Assembly: GCA_046292345.1 (NCBI GenBank)
Contig: JBKBRC010000002.1
Span: 1-64,000 of the forward strand
Reading direction: 5' to 3'
From: JBKBRC01 sp046292345
Lineage (GTDB): Bacteria; Bacteroidota; Rhodothermia; Rhodothermales; Rubricoccaceae
DNA length: 64,000 nt
The notes beneath the pieces are model-generated. The model saw only the letters and a list, made by a program, of their open reading frames with translations. It made no database searches and was not told the origin of the DNA. Of this stretch, positions 8,066 through 16,892 are shown piece after piece; position 1 is the first letter of the stretch, and every line of letters starts with the position of its first letter. Made by a program: the position numbers and the translations under genes.

Positions 8066-9307
8066 CTACGTCCTCAACAGGCGGAGATAGAAGAGCGGGT
8101 TGAAGAGCTTTTTGCGCGCCGCCTCGTCGTGGAACATGACCGAGATGGCCTCCGCCACGGCCGGGCGGCGCGCGGCGCGCGCGATCACGAAGTTGAGCAG
8201 GCGCTTACGCTGCCCGAGCTTTTGCAGCGCATGGCTGACGCGCAGTTCGGAGCCGAGGTAGCCGAGCACGTCGCGGCGGTAGCCGCTAAGGTGGCGCGCC
8301 GAGGCGTCGCCGGTGGCGGCTACGCGCGCGGCCCACCGCGCCGCGATCTCGCCCGAGACCATCGCGTTACCGATGCCCTCGCCCGTGAACGGGTCGATCA
8401 GCCCCGCCGCGTCGCCCACGAGCAGCCAGCCGTCGCCGGTCATCGGGCGCGGCTTCGAGCCGAGCGGCAGGCCCCAGCCGCGCATCGGTTCGAGCGGGCG
8501 CCCGCCCGCGAAGCGCTCGCGGAAGCGCTCCGACGCCACAACTTGCTCGAGGAGCGGCTTCAGGCGCACGCCGCGTCGCTTGACCTCGGACGAGAGCATG
8601 CCCAGCCCGACGTTCGCCCGCCCGCCGGCCATCGGGAAGATCCAGAAGTAGCCCGGGATGGCCTCGTCCACGAAGTGGATCTCGATGTAGTTGCCCTCGC
8701 CGAAGCCCTGCACGCCCTCCCAGTACCAGCGCAGGCCGGCGCAGTAGTGCCGCTCGTCGAGTTGCGGGATGCCGAGCGCGCGTGCGACCGCCGAGTAGGC
8801 GCCATCGGCCCCGACGGTGAGCGCCGCGCGGACGTCCGTCTCCTCACCGCCGCGGCGCACGCGCAGGCCGCGCACGGCCGCGCCCTCGCGCACGAGGCCG
8901 GTCACGGACGCGCCCGTCCACAGCTCCGCGCCGGCCGCGAGTGCCTCCTCGAGCACGAGCGCGTCGAACGTGGCGCGGTCGCAGACGTAGCCGGGGGCGT
9001 CTTTGCCGGCGTGCGCCTCGGGCGCGAACGGGATCGAGACGGCGTCGCCGTAGGGTCCGGAGAACGTGACGCCCCACGAGGCCACCTGTGGGCGCGCCTG
9101 GAGCGCGGCCGTCATGCCGAGGCGCTTCATCACGTCCACAGTCTTGCCGCTCAGCGCGTCGCCGCAGATCTTATCGCGCGGAAAAGCCGGCGCCTTGTCC
9201 ACAAGCAGCACGCGCAGGCCAGCGCGCGCGGCGAACGCGGCGCAGGCGGCGCCGCCGGGGCCGGCACCGGCAATGGCGAGGTCGTATGCGGGCGGAGCGG
9301 CAGGCAT
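8066..9307 (-). CDS. Geranylgeranyl-reductase family FAD-dependent oxidoreductase
   Basis: 413 residues from ATG at 9307; this start places the FAD-binding motif DLAIAGAGPGGAACA at residue 9, whereas an upstream in-frame extension has no such merit. Other landmarks are DKICGDALSG, the second FAD-contact segment WLLVGDAAGLIDPFTGEGIG and GADGAYSAVARALG. These are diagnostic of the ChlP/GGR group, which reduces isoprenoid chains (menaquinone, carotenoid or lipid side chains) at the membrane. The exact substrate cannot be deduced. SRP RNA is encoded about 115 bp upstream on the same strand. Confidence 0.85.
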   Translation of the reverse strand: MPAAPPAYDLAIAGAGPGGAACAAFAARAGLRVLLVDKAPAFPRDKICGDALSGKTVDVMKRLGMTAALQARPQVASWGVTFSGPYGDAVSIPFAPEAHAGKDAPGYVCDRATFDALVLEEALAAGAELWTGASVTGLVREGAAVRGLRVRRGGEETDVRAALTVGADGAYSAVARALGIPQLDERHYCAGLRWYWEGVQGFGEGNYIEIHFVDEAIPGYFWIFPMAGGRANVGLGMLSSEVKRRGVRLKPLLEQVVASERFRERFAGGRPLEPMRGWGLPLGSKPRPMTGDGWLLVGDAAGLIDPFTGEGIGNAMVSGEIAARWAARVAATGDASARHLSGYRRDVLGYLGSELRVSHALQKLGQRKRLLNFVIARAARRPAVAEAISVMFHDEAARKKLFNPLFYLRLLRT

Positions 9308-9422
9308 GGGGGAAGCGCAGAGTGGGACGCGCGAGGATAGCCACACCTCCTCGCTCCTGGCCTGCACATCGGCGGCCCCGCGAGCCGTCCCGGACGGACA
9401 CAAAACGGCCGGACACAAAAAA

Positions 9423-9527
9423 GTGAGGGCACGCGATCCGTATCGCGCCGCATCGACCTCCTACCGTTGCTGCCTTCCGGCCCTGGCGGAGTTCAGAGGG
9501 AGCTGGCCGTACGGGACGTGCCCTCAC
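9423..9527 (-). ncRNA. ffs: Signal recognition particle RNA (small bacterial type)
   Basis: Read on the minus strand, the ~105-nt transcript contains the conserved SRP hairpin GCCAGGGCCGGAAGGCAGCA with its GGAA tetraloop and internal loops. Its ends form a perfect 11-bp closing helix, GTGAGGGCACG with CGTGCCCTCAC (9517-9527 and 9423-9433), followed by six U (9417-9422), so the helix may double as the terminator. It binds Ffh for co-translational membrane targeting. Confidence 0.95.
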
Positions 9528-9665
9528 TTGGCCGGCGGGCGCAGGGGCGCGGCCGGCGGTGGATGGGCAAGATACGACGCGGGTGCGCCGGGTTGCCCCT
9601 GCACGGGATTTTCTCCGCCGCGTGCCGCGCGCACATAGATTCCCGGGCGATTCACCCACCGTGCC

Positions 9666-11396
9666 GTGACCGACCCGAGCGACCGCCCCACCCTTCCCCC
9701 GTCCTCGGGTGCCGCGCCGCCCCGGGCTCCGGGCTCGGCGGTGGACGCGGCGCGGATCGAGGCGCTCGAGGCACGCGTGGCGGCGCTCGAGGCCACGCTC
9801 GCGCGCGCCGAGGCGGCCCGCCCTGCCCGCCCTCGCCGCACGGCGCAGCCGCTCACGCTGCGCTGGCGCGAGGCCCGCAGCGAGGACGTGCTCGGCAAGG
9901 TCGGCATCGCGCTGCTGCTCGTGGGCGTGCTCTTCCTGCTCAAATACTCCCTCGACCGCGACCTGCTTACCCCGGCCGTGCGCGTAGCCGGCGCCGGCGC
10001 CATCGGCGCGCTGCTCGTCGGGCTCGGCCTGCGCCTGCGGCGCCGGCGCCCCACGCTCGGACGCCTGCTCACGGGCGGGGGCATCGCCGCGCTCTACGGC
10101 ACGCTCTGGACCGCCTCGACGCTCTATCCGCTCCTGCCGCTCTGGGGCGCCTTCGGCGCGATGGTGGGCGTGGCAGCGCTCGCGCTCGGGCTGGCCGTGC
10201 GCGAGCGCGACGCCGCTCTCTCGGTCGTGGGCACGCTCGGAGGGCTCATGACGCCCCTCTTGCTCTACCGTGAGCCGGGGCAGATGGCCGCGCTCTCGGC
10301 CTACACGGCTCTGCTCGTCGGTGCGGCCGGCGCCGTGTTCGCGCAGACGCGCTGGCCGGCGCTCCTGAGCGCTGCCGCCGCCGGCGGCTGGGCGGTGATG
10401 CTCGTCGCGTGGTTCGTGGGGCTGCTCGGCATCGAGCCCGTCCCGTCCGTGACGGACCGGCTTGCCTTTTCGGCCGGCGTCGCAGCCGTGTTTGCGGCGA
10501 CTGGCCTGCTGCCGCTCGTGGTGCCGCCCGTGCTGCCGTCGGCGCAGGCGCGCTGGCGTGCGAGCGCACTCGCAGCGATCGCCGGGCCACTCGCCGCGCT
10601 CGCCCTGCTCGACGCGGCATGGACCTGGCCGGATGCGGTTGCGGCGGCGCTTCTCGCGGCCACCGGCGTCACCTATGGCGCCGCCGCCTACCTGCGGCGC
10701 GGCGACGCGGCGCGCTTCGTGCCGCTCGTCGTGGCCTCAGCCGCGCTCGCGACGTGGGCGGCCGGGCGCACCTCTGGCGCGGCCGACGGCCTCACGCTCG
10801 GCGTGGGGACGGCGCTCGGCACGGGGCTGGCCTGGCTCGGCCGCCGCGACCGGCTGGCCGACCTCGAGCACCTGGGCCATGCGGCGGCCCTCCTGGGCGC
10901 GCTCGCACTCGGTGTGTACCTCTACGCGACCGCGAGCGCCGAGGCGGTCGCGCCGCGCAAAGTAGCCGCGGGGGCGCTCGGGCTCAGCGCGCTGCTCGCC
11001 CACGGGCTCGCCTCGGCGCGCGGCTCGCGCCAGCGGCTGCTCTACCTCACCGCCGGGCACACGCTCGTACTGCTGCTGCTGCGCCTGGTGCTCCTGCCGC
11101 AGCCCGAGGCCGCCGGCCTCACGTCGGGGGCGTGGGGCCTCTACGGCGTTGCGACGCTCGTGGCCGGGCTGCGCCTGCGCGACGACGTGCTGCGGCAGGT
11201 GGGCCTCGGAACGGTCCTGCTGACCGTTGCCAAGGTGCTCGTGTTCGACCTGAGTGCGATCCCGACGCTCTGGCGCGTACTGCTCTTCACGGGCCTCGGC
11301 GCGCTCCTGCTCGCCGTGAGCTACCTCGTGCCGTCGCTGCTCAGAGGAGAGGGCGGCGACGTTCCGGAGGGCACGCCCAGTCCGCCGCGGGCGTAG
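9666..11396 (+). CDS. DUF2339 multi-pass membrane protein
   Basis: 576 residues from a GTG start. A short Pro-rich tail and a coiled-coil stretch (about residues 28-55: IEALEARVAALEATLARAEA) precede the signature segment GKVGIALLLVGVLFLLKYS and then about 18 hydrophobic segments to the C-terminus. This architecture matches DUF2339 proteins of the inner membrane, whose function is not established. It converges on rpoD; a strong bidirectional hairpin lies between them. Confidence 0.85.
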   Translation: MTDPSDRPTLPPSSGAAPPRAPGSAVDAARIEALEARVAALEATLARAEAARPARPRRTAQPLTLRWREARSEDVLGKVGIALLLVGVLFLLKYSLDRDLLTPAVRVAGAGAIGALLVGLGLRLRRRRPTLGRLLTGGGIAALYGTLWTASTLYPLLPLWGAFGAMVGVAALALGLAVRERDAALSVVGTLGGLMTPLLLYREPGQMAALSAYTALLVGAAGAVFAQTRWPALLSAAAAGGWAVMLVAWFVGLLGIEPVPSVTDRLAFSAGVAAVFAATGLLPLVVPPVLPSAQARWRASALAAIAGPLAALALLDAAWTWPDAVAAALLAATGVTYGAAAYLRRGDAARFVPLVVASAALATWAAGRTSGAADGLTLGVGTALGTGLAWLGRRDRLADLEHLGHAAALLGALALGVYLYATASAEAVAPRKVAAGALGLSALLAHGLASARGSRQRLLYLTAGHTLVLLLLRLVLLPQPEAAGLTSGAWGLYGVATLVAGLRLRDDVLRQVGLGTVLLTVAKVLVFDLSAIPTLWRVLLFTGLGALLLAVSYLVPSLLRGEGGDVPEGTPSPPRA

Positions 11397-11401
11397 CGCC
11401 G

Positions 11402-11439
11402 CGGGCGCAGGCCCCGCGCCCGGGCGCAGGCCTCGCGCC
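11402..11439. repeat. 19-bp tandem duplication
   Basis: Two copies of cgggcgcaggccccgcgcc (11402-11420, 11421-11439, one C/T difference) directly after the DUF2339 stop codon. Confidence 0.75.
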
Positions 11440-11451
11440 CGGGCGTCAACG

Positions 11452-11492
11452 CCCGAGGCCCGGCCGCGTCGTCAAGCGGGCCGGGCCTCGGG
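11452..11492. terminator. Bidirectional hairpin between convergent genes
   Basis: Perfect 14-bp arms (11452-11465 CCCGAGGCCCGGCC and 11479-11492) with a 13-nt loop, sited between the convergent DUF2339 gene and rpoD. No long U-tract follows in either direction, so termination may be only partial. Confidence 0.7.
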
Positions 11493-11544
11493 GAGGTCTT
11501 GTCTCAGACGGGGCCGCGTACAGCGTCTCAGTTCGTACAGCGTC

Positions 11545-12384
11545 TCAGTTGAGGTGCGCGACGAGTTCCTCGCGGCGGTGCTTCTGGCGCAGCTTGCGCA
11601 GCGCCTTCTCCTTGATCTGCCGCACGCGCTCGCGCGTGAGCCCGAAGCGCTGCCCCACCTCGACGAGCGTAAGCGGCTGCTCGTGCCCGATGCCGAAGTA
11701 GAGCCGCGTGATCTCAGCCTCGCGCGGATGCAGCGACGAGAGCGCGCGCTCGATGTCGATGTTGAGGCTCTCGTTGGTCAGGTCGTCGTCCGGCGACTCG
11801 AACGAGTCGTCGGCGAGCACGTCGAGCAGCGAGTTGCCGTCGTCGTCGTCGAACGGAGCGTCCATCGACAGCGAGTGGCGGCTGTGCTGGAGGCCTTCGA
11901 CGACCTTGTCTTCTTTGAGGCCCAGTTCTTGGGCGATCTCCTCGGGCGTGGGGGGGCGGCCGAGTTCCTGCGCGAGCCGCGCGCTGGCCTTGCGCATCTT
12001 CGAGAGCGTGCCGACACGGTTGAGCGGGAGCCGCACCGTGCGCACCTGGTCCGAGAGCGCCTTGAGGATGGACTGGCGAACCCACCAGACCGCGTAGGAG
12101 ATGAACTTGAACCCGCGCGTCTCGTCGAAGCGCTGGGCAGCCTTGACGAGGCCGTAGTTGCCCTCCGAGATCAGGTCGGCGAGGGAGAGCCCCTGCCCCT
12201 GGTATTTCTTGGCAACCGAGACTACGAACCGGAGGTTGGCGCGCACGAGCTTGTGCAGCGCCGCCTGGTCCCCTTGCTTGATCCTCTGCGCGAGATCGAC
12301 CTCCTCGTCGGGCGTGAGCAGTGGCACTTTACCGATCTCCTGGAGGTACTGATCCAGCATCCGCTGGCTGCGGGGGACGTACAT
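11545..12384 (-). CDS. rpoD: Primary RNA polymerase sigma factor (sigma-70 family, short Bacteroidota type)
   Basis: 279 residues. Region 1.2 (LDQYLQEIGKVPLLTPDEEV), region 2 (LVRANLRFVVSVAKKYQGQG, SLADLISEGNYGLVKAAQRF, FKFISYAVWWVRQSILKAL), region 3 and region 4 (LTLVEVGQRFGLTRERVRQI) are all present and in order. Region 1.1 is absent, as in Bacteroidota housekeeping sigma factors, which read TTG/TAnnTTTG promoters. An acidic DDDDGNSLLDVLADD stretch lies in region 3.2. The 5' leader carries a 16-bp hairpin. The ATG at 12384 directly precedes region 1.2. Confidence 0.95.
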   Translation of the reverse strand: MYVPRSQRMLDQYLQEIGKVPLLTPDEEVDLAQRIKQGDQAALHKLVRANLRFVVSVAKKYQGQGLSLADLISEGNYGLVKAAQRFDETRGFKFISYAVWWVRQSILKALSDQVRTVRLPLNRVGTLSKMRKASARLAQELGRPPTPEEIAQELGLKEDKVVEGLQHSRHSLSMDAPFDDDDGNSLLDVLADDSFESPDDDLTNESLNIDIERALSSLHPREAEITRLYFGIGHEQPLTLVEVGQRFGLTRERVRQIKEKALRKLRQKHRREELVAHLN

Positions 12385-12700
12385 CGGCGGGGTGGGAGGC
12401 TGGTTGGACGGTAGTGGTGGCGTAGGCCGTGCAGCAGAGAGCGCGATCCGGCAGGGGGTGTAAGCGTTTTCCGCGCTGCCGGGTCGCGCTCGGGCTTGGC
12501 GAACCCTCTAAGGTAGGACACAGAGGGGGTTCGTCCTACACGGCGAAGCCGCATATGGGCACCTCCACCCGATGTTCCTAAACATTTTCGTAGGGCTGCA
12601 GCCCTGCGTTCCCCCCGGGTGGCTTGGCAAGACACCGTTTAAGGGCCGGCGGCGTCCCGGACCGAGACCTGTGCGAGTCGTGTGCCCGCGGGCATGCCTG
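12385..12700. other. rpoD upstream region with hairpins
   Basis: 316 bp without a gene. In the rpoD leader a long hairpin is formed by 12439-12454 and 12476-12491 (16 bp, one G-U pair). A short palindrome ATGTT-CCTA-AACAT occupies 12572-12585. Either could bear on rpoD expression; neither is recognised as a known element. Confidence 0.5.
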
Positions 12701-13429
12701 TCAGGCAGGGGTGCGTTCGGGGCTGGCCGGCCGGCGGGCGTGCTCGGCAGCGGCCGCGAGGCCAGCTTCGAGGTCGCGCCACAGATCGGCTTCGGCCTCG
12801 AGGCCGACGGCGAGGCGGAGCAGCCCCGGGTCCACGCCGGCGCGCGCCTCGCGCGCGGCCACGCGCTGCGTCAGCCCGGCCGGGTGCTGGATCAGCGTGT
12901 CCGTCGAGCCAAGGCTGACGGCGGGCGTGACGAGCTGCAGCGCGCGCAAGAGCGCCGCCGCCGCCTCGAACCCGCCGCGCACCTCGAACGAGAGCATCGG
13001 CCCCGGGCCATCCATCTGCCGCCCGACGAGGCCGCGGGGGTCGCGTCCGGGCCGGCTCGGGTGGTAGACACGCTGCACGGCCGGATGCGCCGCGAGGCGC
13101 GCAGCGAGGCCCGTGGCCGTGGCCTCGGCCTGGCGCACGCGCAGCGCGAGCGTCGGCAGGCCGCGGTGGAGCAGGTAGGCTGCAAGTGGGTGCAGCACGC
13201 CGCCCGTGAGGATGCGCACCTGGCGCAGGCGCGCAGCCCACGCCTCGGAGCAGGCCACCACGCCTGCGAGCACGTCGCCGTGGCCGCCGAGGAACTTGGT
13301 GGCACTGTGCATGACAAGCGCGGCGCCGTGCCGGGCCGGCCGCTGGAGCACGGGCGTGGCGAACGTGGAGTCCACCAGCACAGGCACGTCTCCCGCCGCG
13401 GCCACGACGGCCTCGACGTCGAGCAGGTC
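12701..13429 (-). CDS. Cys/Met metabolism PLP-dependent enzyme, C-terminal part
   Basis: Only the C-terminal ~243 residues are present; the N-terminus falls in the gap. DLLDVEAVVA, VPVLVDSTFATPVLQRP and the PLP-lysine segment MHSATKFLGGHGDVLAG identify a cystathionine gamma-synthase/beta-lyase/gamma-lyase family member, and DTLIQHPAGLTQR is the usual substrate-carboxylate region. The reaction (trans-sulfuration or gamma-elimination) cannot be told apart from this fragment. It differs from the complete metY in the same window. Roughly 130 residues are missing. Confidence 0.85.
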   Translation of the reverse strand, partial: DLLDVEAVVAAAGDVPVLVDSTFATPVLQRPARHGAALVMHSATKFLGGHGDVLAGVVACSEAWAARLRQVRILTGGVLHPLAAYLLHRGLPTLALRVRQAEATATGLAARLAAHPAVQRVYHPSRPGRDPRGLVGRQMDGPGPMLSFEVRGGFEAAAALLRALQLVTPAVSLGSTDTLIQHPAGLTQRVAAREARAGVDPGLLRLAVGLEAEADLWRDLEAGLAAAAEHARRPASPERTPA

Positions 13430-13529
13430 NNNNNNNNNNNNNNNNNNNNNNNNNNNNNNNNNNNNNNNNNNNNNNNNNNNNNNNNNNNNNNNNNNNNNNN
13501 NNNNNNNNNNNNNNNNNNNNNNNNNNNNN
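13430..13529. other. Assembly gap 1 (100 N)
   Basis: A placeholder of unknown true length. It removes the C-terminus of htpX and the N-terminus of the PLP enzyme (about 190 codons plus the intergenic region), so the real gap must exceed 500 bp. Unlike the other four gaps it has no flanking tandem array. Confidence 0.95.
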
Positions 13530-14212
13530 CGCTCGAGGCGCAGCAGCGCATTGGCTAGCCCGTCCGGGTTGCCTGCGATCTCGGCGCCGAGCTTGTCGGC
13601 TGCGAACTCGCGCGAGCGGCTGATGGCCATCTGAATGATCATCGCCGCGATGGGCGCCAGGATGAGCATCAGCAGCGCCTGCAGCCCGCCTCCGCCGCCG
13701 TTGTCGCGGTTCTGCGGGACGAAGATCGCGAAGCGCGCCAGGAGCGTGATCGCCGAGCCGAGCGTGGCCGCGATGGACGACGTGAGGATGTCGCGGTTTT
13801 TGATGTGCGCCAGCTCGTGCGCGGCCACGCCCTCGAGCTCTTCGCGCGGCAGCAGGCGCAGGATGCCCTCGGTGAACGCGACCGCCGCATTTTGCGGGTT
13901 GCGGCCCGTGGCGAAGGCATTGGGCTGGCTGCCCGGCGTGATGTAGACACGCGGCATGGGCAGGCCCGCACGCTGGCGGAGCCGGTCGACCATCGCGTAA
14001 AGCTCCGGGGCAGTCTCGGCCGTCACCTCGCGCCCGCGGTACATCTTGAGCACGATCTTGTCCGAGAACCAGTACGAGCCGAAGTTCATCAGCACGGCGA
14101 AGGCGAAGGCGAACAGCAGGCCGCTCTCGCCGCCGATGGCGGCGCCGATGAGTGCGAAGAGGGTGATCAGGACGGCCATCAGGGCCGCCGTGCGCAGCGA
14201 GTTCGAGGTCAT
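13530..14212 (-). CDS. htpX: Membrane zinc protease HtpX, N-terminal part
   Basis: 227 residues from ATG at 14212 up to the gap. Two N-terminal membrane segments, then PRVYITPGSQPNAFATGRNP, the zinc motif HELAH (consensus HEXXH), further membrane segments and SREFAADKLGAEIAG with the third zinc ligand. This is the M48B quality-control protease of the inner membrane. About 60 C-terminal residues are lost in the gap. A 13-bp array begins 11 bp upstream of the start. Confidence 0.92.
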
Positions 14213-14222
14213 CGTATGCGTA

Positions 14223-14261
14223 AAGGGTGATCCTGAAGGGTGGTTCTGAAGGGTGATCCTG
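14223..14261. repeat. 13-bp tandem array, 3 copies
   Basis: aagggtgatcctg at 14223-14235, 14236-14248 (two changes) and 14249-14261, beginning 11 bp upstream of the htpX start. Confidence 0.9.
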
Positions 14262-14341
14262 CGTAGGGGGTGATGCGGTCTGGTTAACGCGGACGCCCGC
14301 GTGAGGTGTCAGCGTGCGCGGAAGGTTCACCGGCACTGCCG

Positions 14342-15196
14342 CTACAGCCCGCCTGTGACGACGAGCACGTCGTAGAGCGCGTGCGTCCAGGCCGCGAGCG
14401 CAAAGCCGCGCAGCAGAAACACGGCATTGAGCGCCAGGCCAAACAGGAAACGAAACGTGAACGTAGAGAGCAGAAACGGGTCGCCGAAGGGCCCGGTGTG
14501 GTGGACGGCACTGAAGACGAACGCGCCGGCGAGCGCGGCCACGGCGTAAGCGGTCCAGGGCCCGCGGAAGAACCGCTGCAGCATCAGAAACGACCCGCCC
14601 ACGAGCAGCACGCGGAAGACGAGCTCTTCGTAGAGCCCCGCGCCGATCGAGAGCACGATCTGCAGGCCGGGCGGGAGCGACTGGAGCTGCGACAGGGCGA
14701 GCACCGGCAGCGCGGCCGGCCACGCGTGTGCGCCGAAGAGCAGCCCCACCGTCCCCCCTACGAGCCCGGCCAGGAGCACAGCATAGAGCACGCCCTCGGC
14801 CACGATCAGCCCGAAGTAGCGCGGCACGAGCGGCGGGCGGCGGTGCCGCTCGGCCCAGTAGACGACCGCGCCCACGAGCAGCACCAAGCCCAGCAGCCAT
14901 CCCCAGCCCGTCAGGCCGAGCATGGCCAGGAGCTGCTTGAGCCAGACGTCCGCGCCGATGCGGATTTGCCCGGCCCGCCCTGACTGCACGAGCAGCACCC
15001 CGACCTCGTAGAGCGCGAAAAGCGGCAGCGCGGCCAGGAAGCCGTATGTAGCCGTGCGCGTGGCCTCGAAGTAACCGCGTGGCGCGGCCTTCCGTCTGCG
15101 GGGAGACGAGCCCAGGCGCCCGGTACGCTCGGGCGAGGCGAGGCGCTCCATCTCGGCCGAGAGGCGCCGGAGGTCGGCGAGCGGATCGGGAGCCAT
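14342..15196 (-). CDS. CPBP-family intramembrane glutamic protease
   Basis: 284 residues. A basic soluble N-tail (residues 1-45) precedes about eight membrane segments. The catalytic motifs are EELVFR (Glu-Glu-x3-Arg) near residue 190, FSAVHHTG near 232 and a final WTHALYD, as in CPBP (CAAX protease/bacteriocin-processing) enzymes. It should act inside the inner membrane; the substrate is unknown. It lies just upstream of htpX, a second membrane protease gene, on the same strand. Confidence 0.85.
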   Translation of the reverse strand: MAPDPLADLRRLSAEMERLASPERTGRLGSSPRRRKAAPRGYFEATRTATYGFLAALPLFALYEVGVLLVQSGRAGQIRIGADVWLKQLLAMLGLTGWGWLLGLVLLVGAVVYWAERHRRPPLVPRYFGLIVAEGVLYAVLLAGLVGGTVGLLFGAHAWPAALPVLALSQLQSLPPGLQIVLSIGAGLYEELVFRVLLVGGSFLMLQRFFRGPWTAYAVAALAGAFVFSAVHHTGPFGDPFLLSTFTFRFLFGLALNAVFLLRGFALAAWTHALYDVLVVTGGL

Positions 15197-15268
15197 GGGC
15201 GGGCGGGGCAGACCGGGCCTTACGGCGTGGAGACGGCCGGGATGCGCGCGCCCGTGCGCGGGGCTGCG

Positions 15269-16384
15269 TCAGGGCAGCAGGCGCAACTCGACGCGCTGCG
15301 CCGCATCGGCGCTCAGACCGATGGCGCGCGCCGCGGCGCTCGAGAGCTCCGTCAGGTACGCCTGGCTGACCGGCCCGCGGTCGTTGATGCGCACGAACGT
15401 GCTGCGCCCGTTCGCCGGGTTCGTCACGAGCACGACCGAGCCCAGCGGGAGCGTGCGGTGGCTGGCCGTGTATGCGGCCGGATCGTAGCGCTCGCCCGTG
15501 ACGGTATTGCGCCCGGCGAGCACCTCCGGGTAGACGAGCGCGAGACCGGTCGCCGCGACCTCGGGAAGCGTGCGCTGCGCGGTGGCGTTGGGCGTCACCG
15601 GGCGCGGCAGCACGAGCATCGCGCCCGGCTCGAGCGGGGCCGTCGTGAGACGATTCGCCTCGAGCATCTCCTCGACCGTAAAGCCGTAGGCGACGGCAAT
15701 CGAGTAGAGCGTCTCGCCGGGCATCACGAAGTGCGCTTCGTCGGCCGGGACGGTCGTGCGCGTGATGGCCCATGCGCGCGGTGCGGGCGCCTGCGAGAGG
15801 GGCCGGTTCGCCGATGCGGAACGCGGGATCTCGTCGCGCGCCGGCTCCGGACGCGCCGGGGGCGTGCGTACCGTCGGGGGTGTCGTGGCGGCCGTCTGCT
15901 GCGGCGCGGCGGTCGTCCCCGGCCGCTGCGCGACGGGCGGTGCCCCCGAGCCCGCCGGGACGGTCAGACGCTGCCCGACCTGAATCGCGTCGCCCTCGAT
16001 CGCGTTCAGGCGGCGCAGCTCGTCCACGGTCGTGCCGTAGCGGAGCGCGATGCGGAAAAGCGTCTCTCCGGCCTCAACGGTGTGCACCGCCCGTCCCGCG
16101 GCCGAAACAGGCACGCCGACCGGCGGCGGCGCAGCCGGGCCCTGCTGCGGTACGGGCGTGCGCGCCGAGAGACGCAGCGTCTGCCCGACCGTGATCACGT
16201 CGCCTTCGATCGCGTTCAGGCGGCGCAGCTCGTCCACGGTCGTGTTGTGGTTGAGCGCGATGCGAAAGAGCGTGTCGCCGGGCTGCACTGTGTACGTCTG
16301 CGCCGCGGCGGCGGGGGCCAGCACGGCGAGAAGCGCCAGCAGTGCGAGCGCGCGAAAGCCGCGTACCGGGAGGGAAGTGTTCAT
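15269..16384 (-). CDS. Secreted LysM-RlpA peptidoglycan protein
   Basis: 371 residues from ATG at 16384, the start that exposes a signal peptide (ALALLALLAVLAPAAAAQ). Three LysM domains follow, beginning YTVQPGDTLFRIALNHN, HTVEAGETLFRIALRYG and FVMPGETLYSIAVAYG; the first two share the identical run TTVDELRRLNAIEGD. Pro/Thr linkers separate them. The C-terminal ~95 residues are a double-psi beta-barrel RlpA domain (VRINDRGPV). RlpA proteins bind or cleave denuded septal glycan. Longer in-frame extension upstream is only the 15-bp array read through. Confidence 0.9.
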   Translation of the reverse strand: MNTSLPVRGFRALALLALLAVLAPAAAAQTYTVQPGDTLFRIALNHNTTVDELRRLNAIEGDVITVGQTLRLSARTPVPQQGPAAPPPVGVPVSAAGRAVHTVEAGETLFRIALRYGTTVDELRRLNAIEGDAIQVGQRLTVPAGSGAPPVAQRPGTTAAPQQTAATTPPTVRTPPARPEPARDEIPRSASANRPLSQAPAPRAWAITRTTVPADEAHFVMPGETLYSIAVAYGFTVEEMLEANRLTTAPLEPGAMLVLPRPVTPNATAQRTLPEVAATGLALVYPEVLAGRNTVTGERYDPAAYTASHRTLPLGSVVLVTNPANGRSTFVRINDRGPVSQAYLTELSSAAARAIGLSADAAQRVELRLLP

Positions 16385-16394
16385 GATGGCAGTC

Positions 16395-16484
16395 GTCACA
16401 GCGTCGGTCGTCACAGCGTCGGTCGTCACAGCGTCGGTCGTCACAGCGTCGGTCGTCACAGCGTCGGTCGTCACAGCGTCAGTC
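16395..16484. repeat. 15-bp tandem array, 6 copies
   Basis: gtcacagcgtcggtc repeated from 16395 to 16484 fills the junction between the TPR gene and the RlpA gene. The copy at 16470-16484 differs by one base, and that difference supplies the TPR gene's TGA stop (16479-16481). Translated along the RlpA frame the unit reads DAVTT. Confidence 0.92.
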
Positions 16485-16814
16485 TTCGAAGCCGAGGCCT
16501 TCGGCGGCGAGCAGGGCGCTCTGGAGCTCGGCGCGCGCGTGCGCGTCGCCCTGGCGCGTGGCGACAGCGATGCCGGAACGGTACGTGGCGCGCGCCTCGT
16601 CTGCGCGGCCCGTCTCCTCGTAGAGCGCCCCGAGGTGATAGTACGTCCCCACGTAGTCCGGCTGATCCTCGACGAGCGCCTCGAAGCAGGCGATGGCCTC
16701 GGCGAGGCTGCCCAGCTTGCGGTATTCCTGCGCGAGCGCGAAGCGCGTGAACGCGTCGTCCGGATCGTCGCGGAGAAACCCGAGCAGCAGATCGATGCGG
16801 GAGGCGTCGGCCAT
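16479..16814 (-). CDS. Small tetratricopeptide-repeat protein
   Basis: 111 residues, about three TPR motifs (DDPDDAFTRFALAQEYRKLG, ALVEDQPDYVGTYYHLGALYEETGRADEA). It has no signal peptide, so it is probably a cytoplasmic scaffold. It is encoded upstream of the RlpA gene on the same strand, the stop lying within the last copy of the 15-bp array. Partners unknown. Confidence 0.85.
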   Translation of the reverse strand: MADASRIDLLLGFLRDDPDDAFTRFALAQEYRKLGSLAEAIACFEALVEDQPDYVGTYYHLGALYEETGRADEARATYRSGIAVATRQGDAHARAELQSALLAAEGLGFED

Positions 16815-16892
16815 GGGGACGTATGCCGGGAGGGCGTGCAGGCGATGCCCTGCAAGATACCGGCGCGGGCTTTGCGCCGCAGTCGCCGCGCG

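Noticed and set aside
12701..14212. Single 503-residue HtpX-PLP fusion protein
   Set aside because: Its frame passes through 34 undetermined codons of an N-gap; both halves are truncated members of unrelated families.
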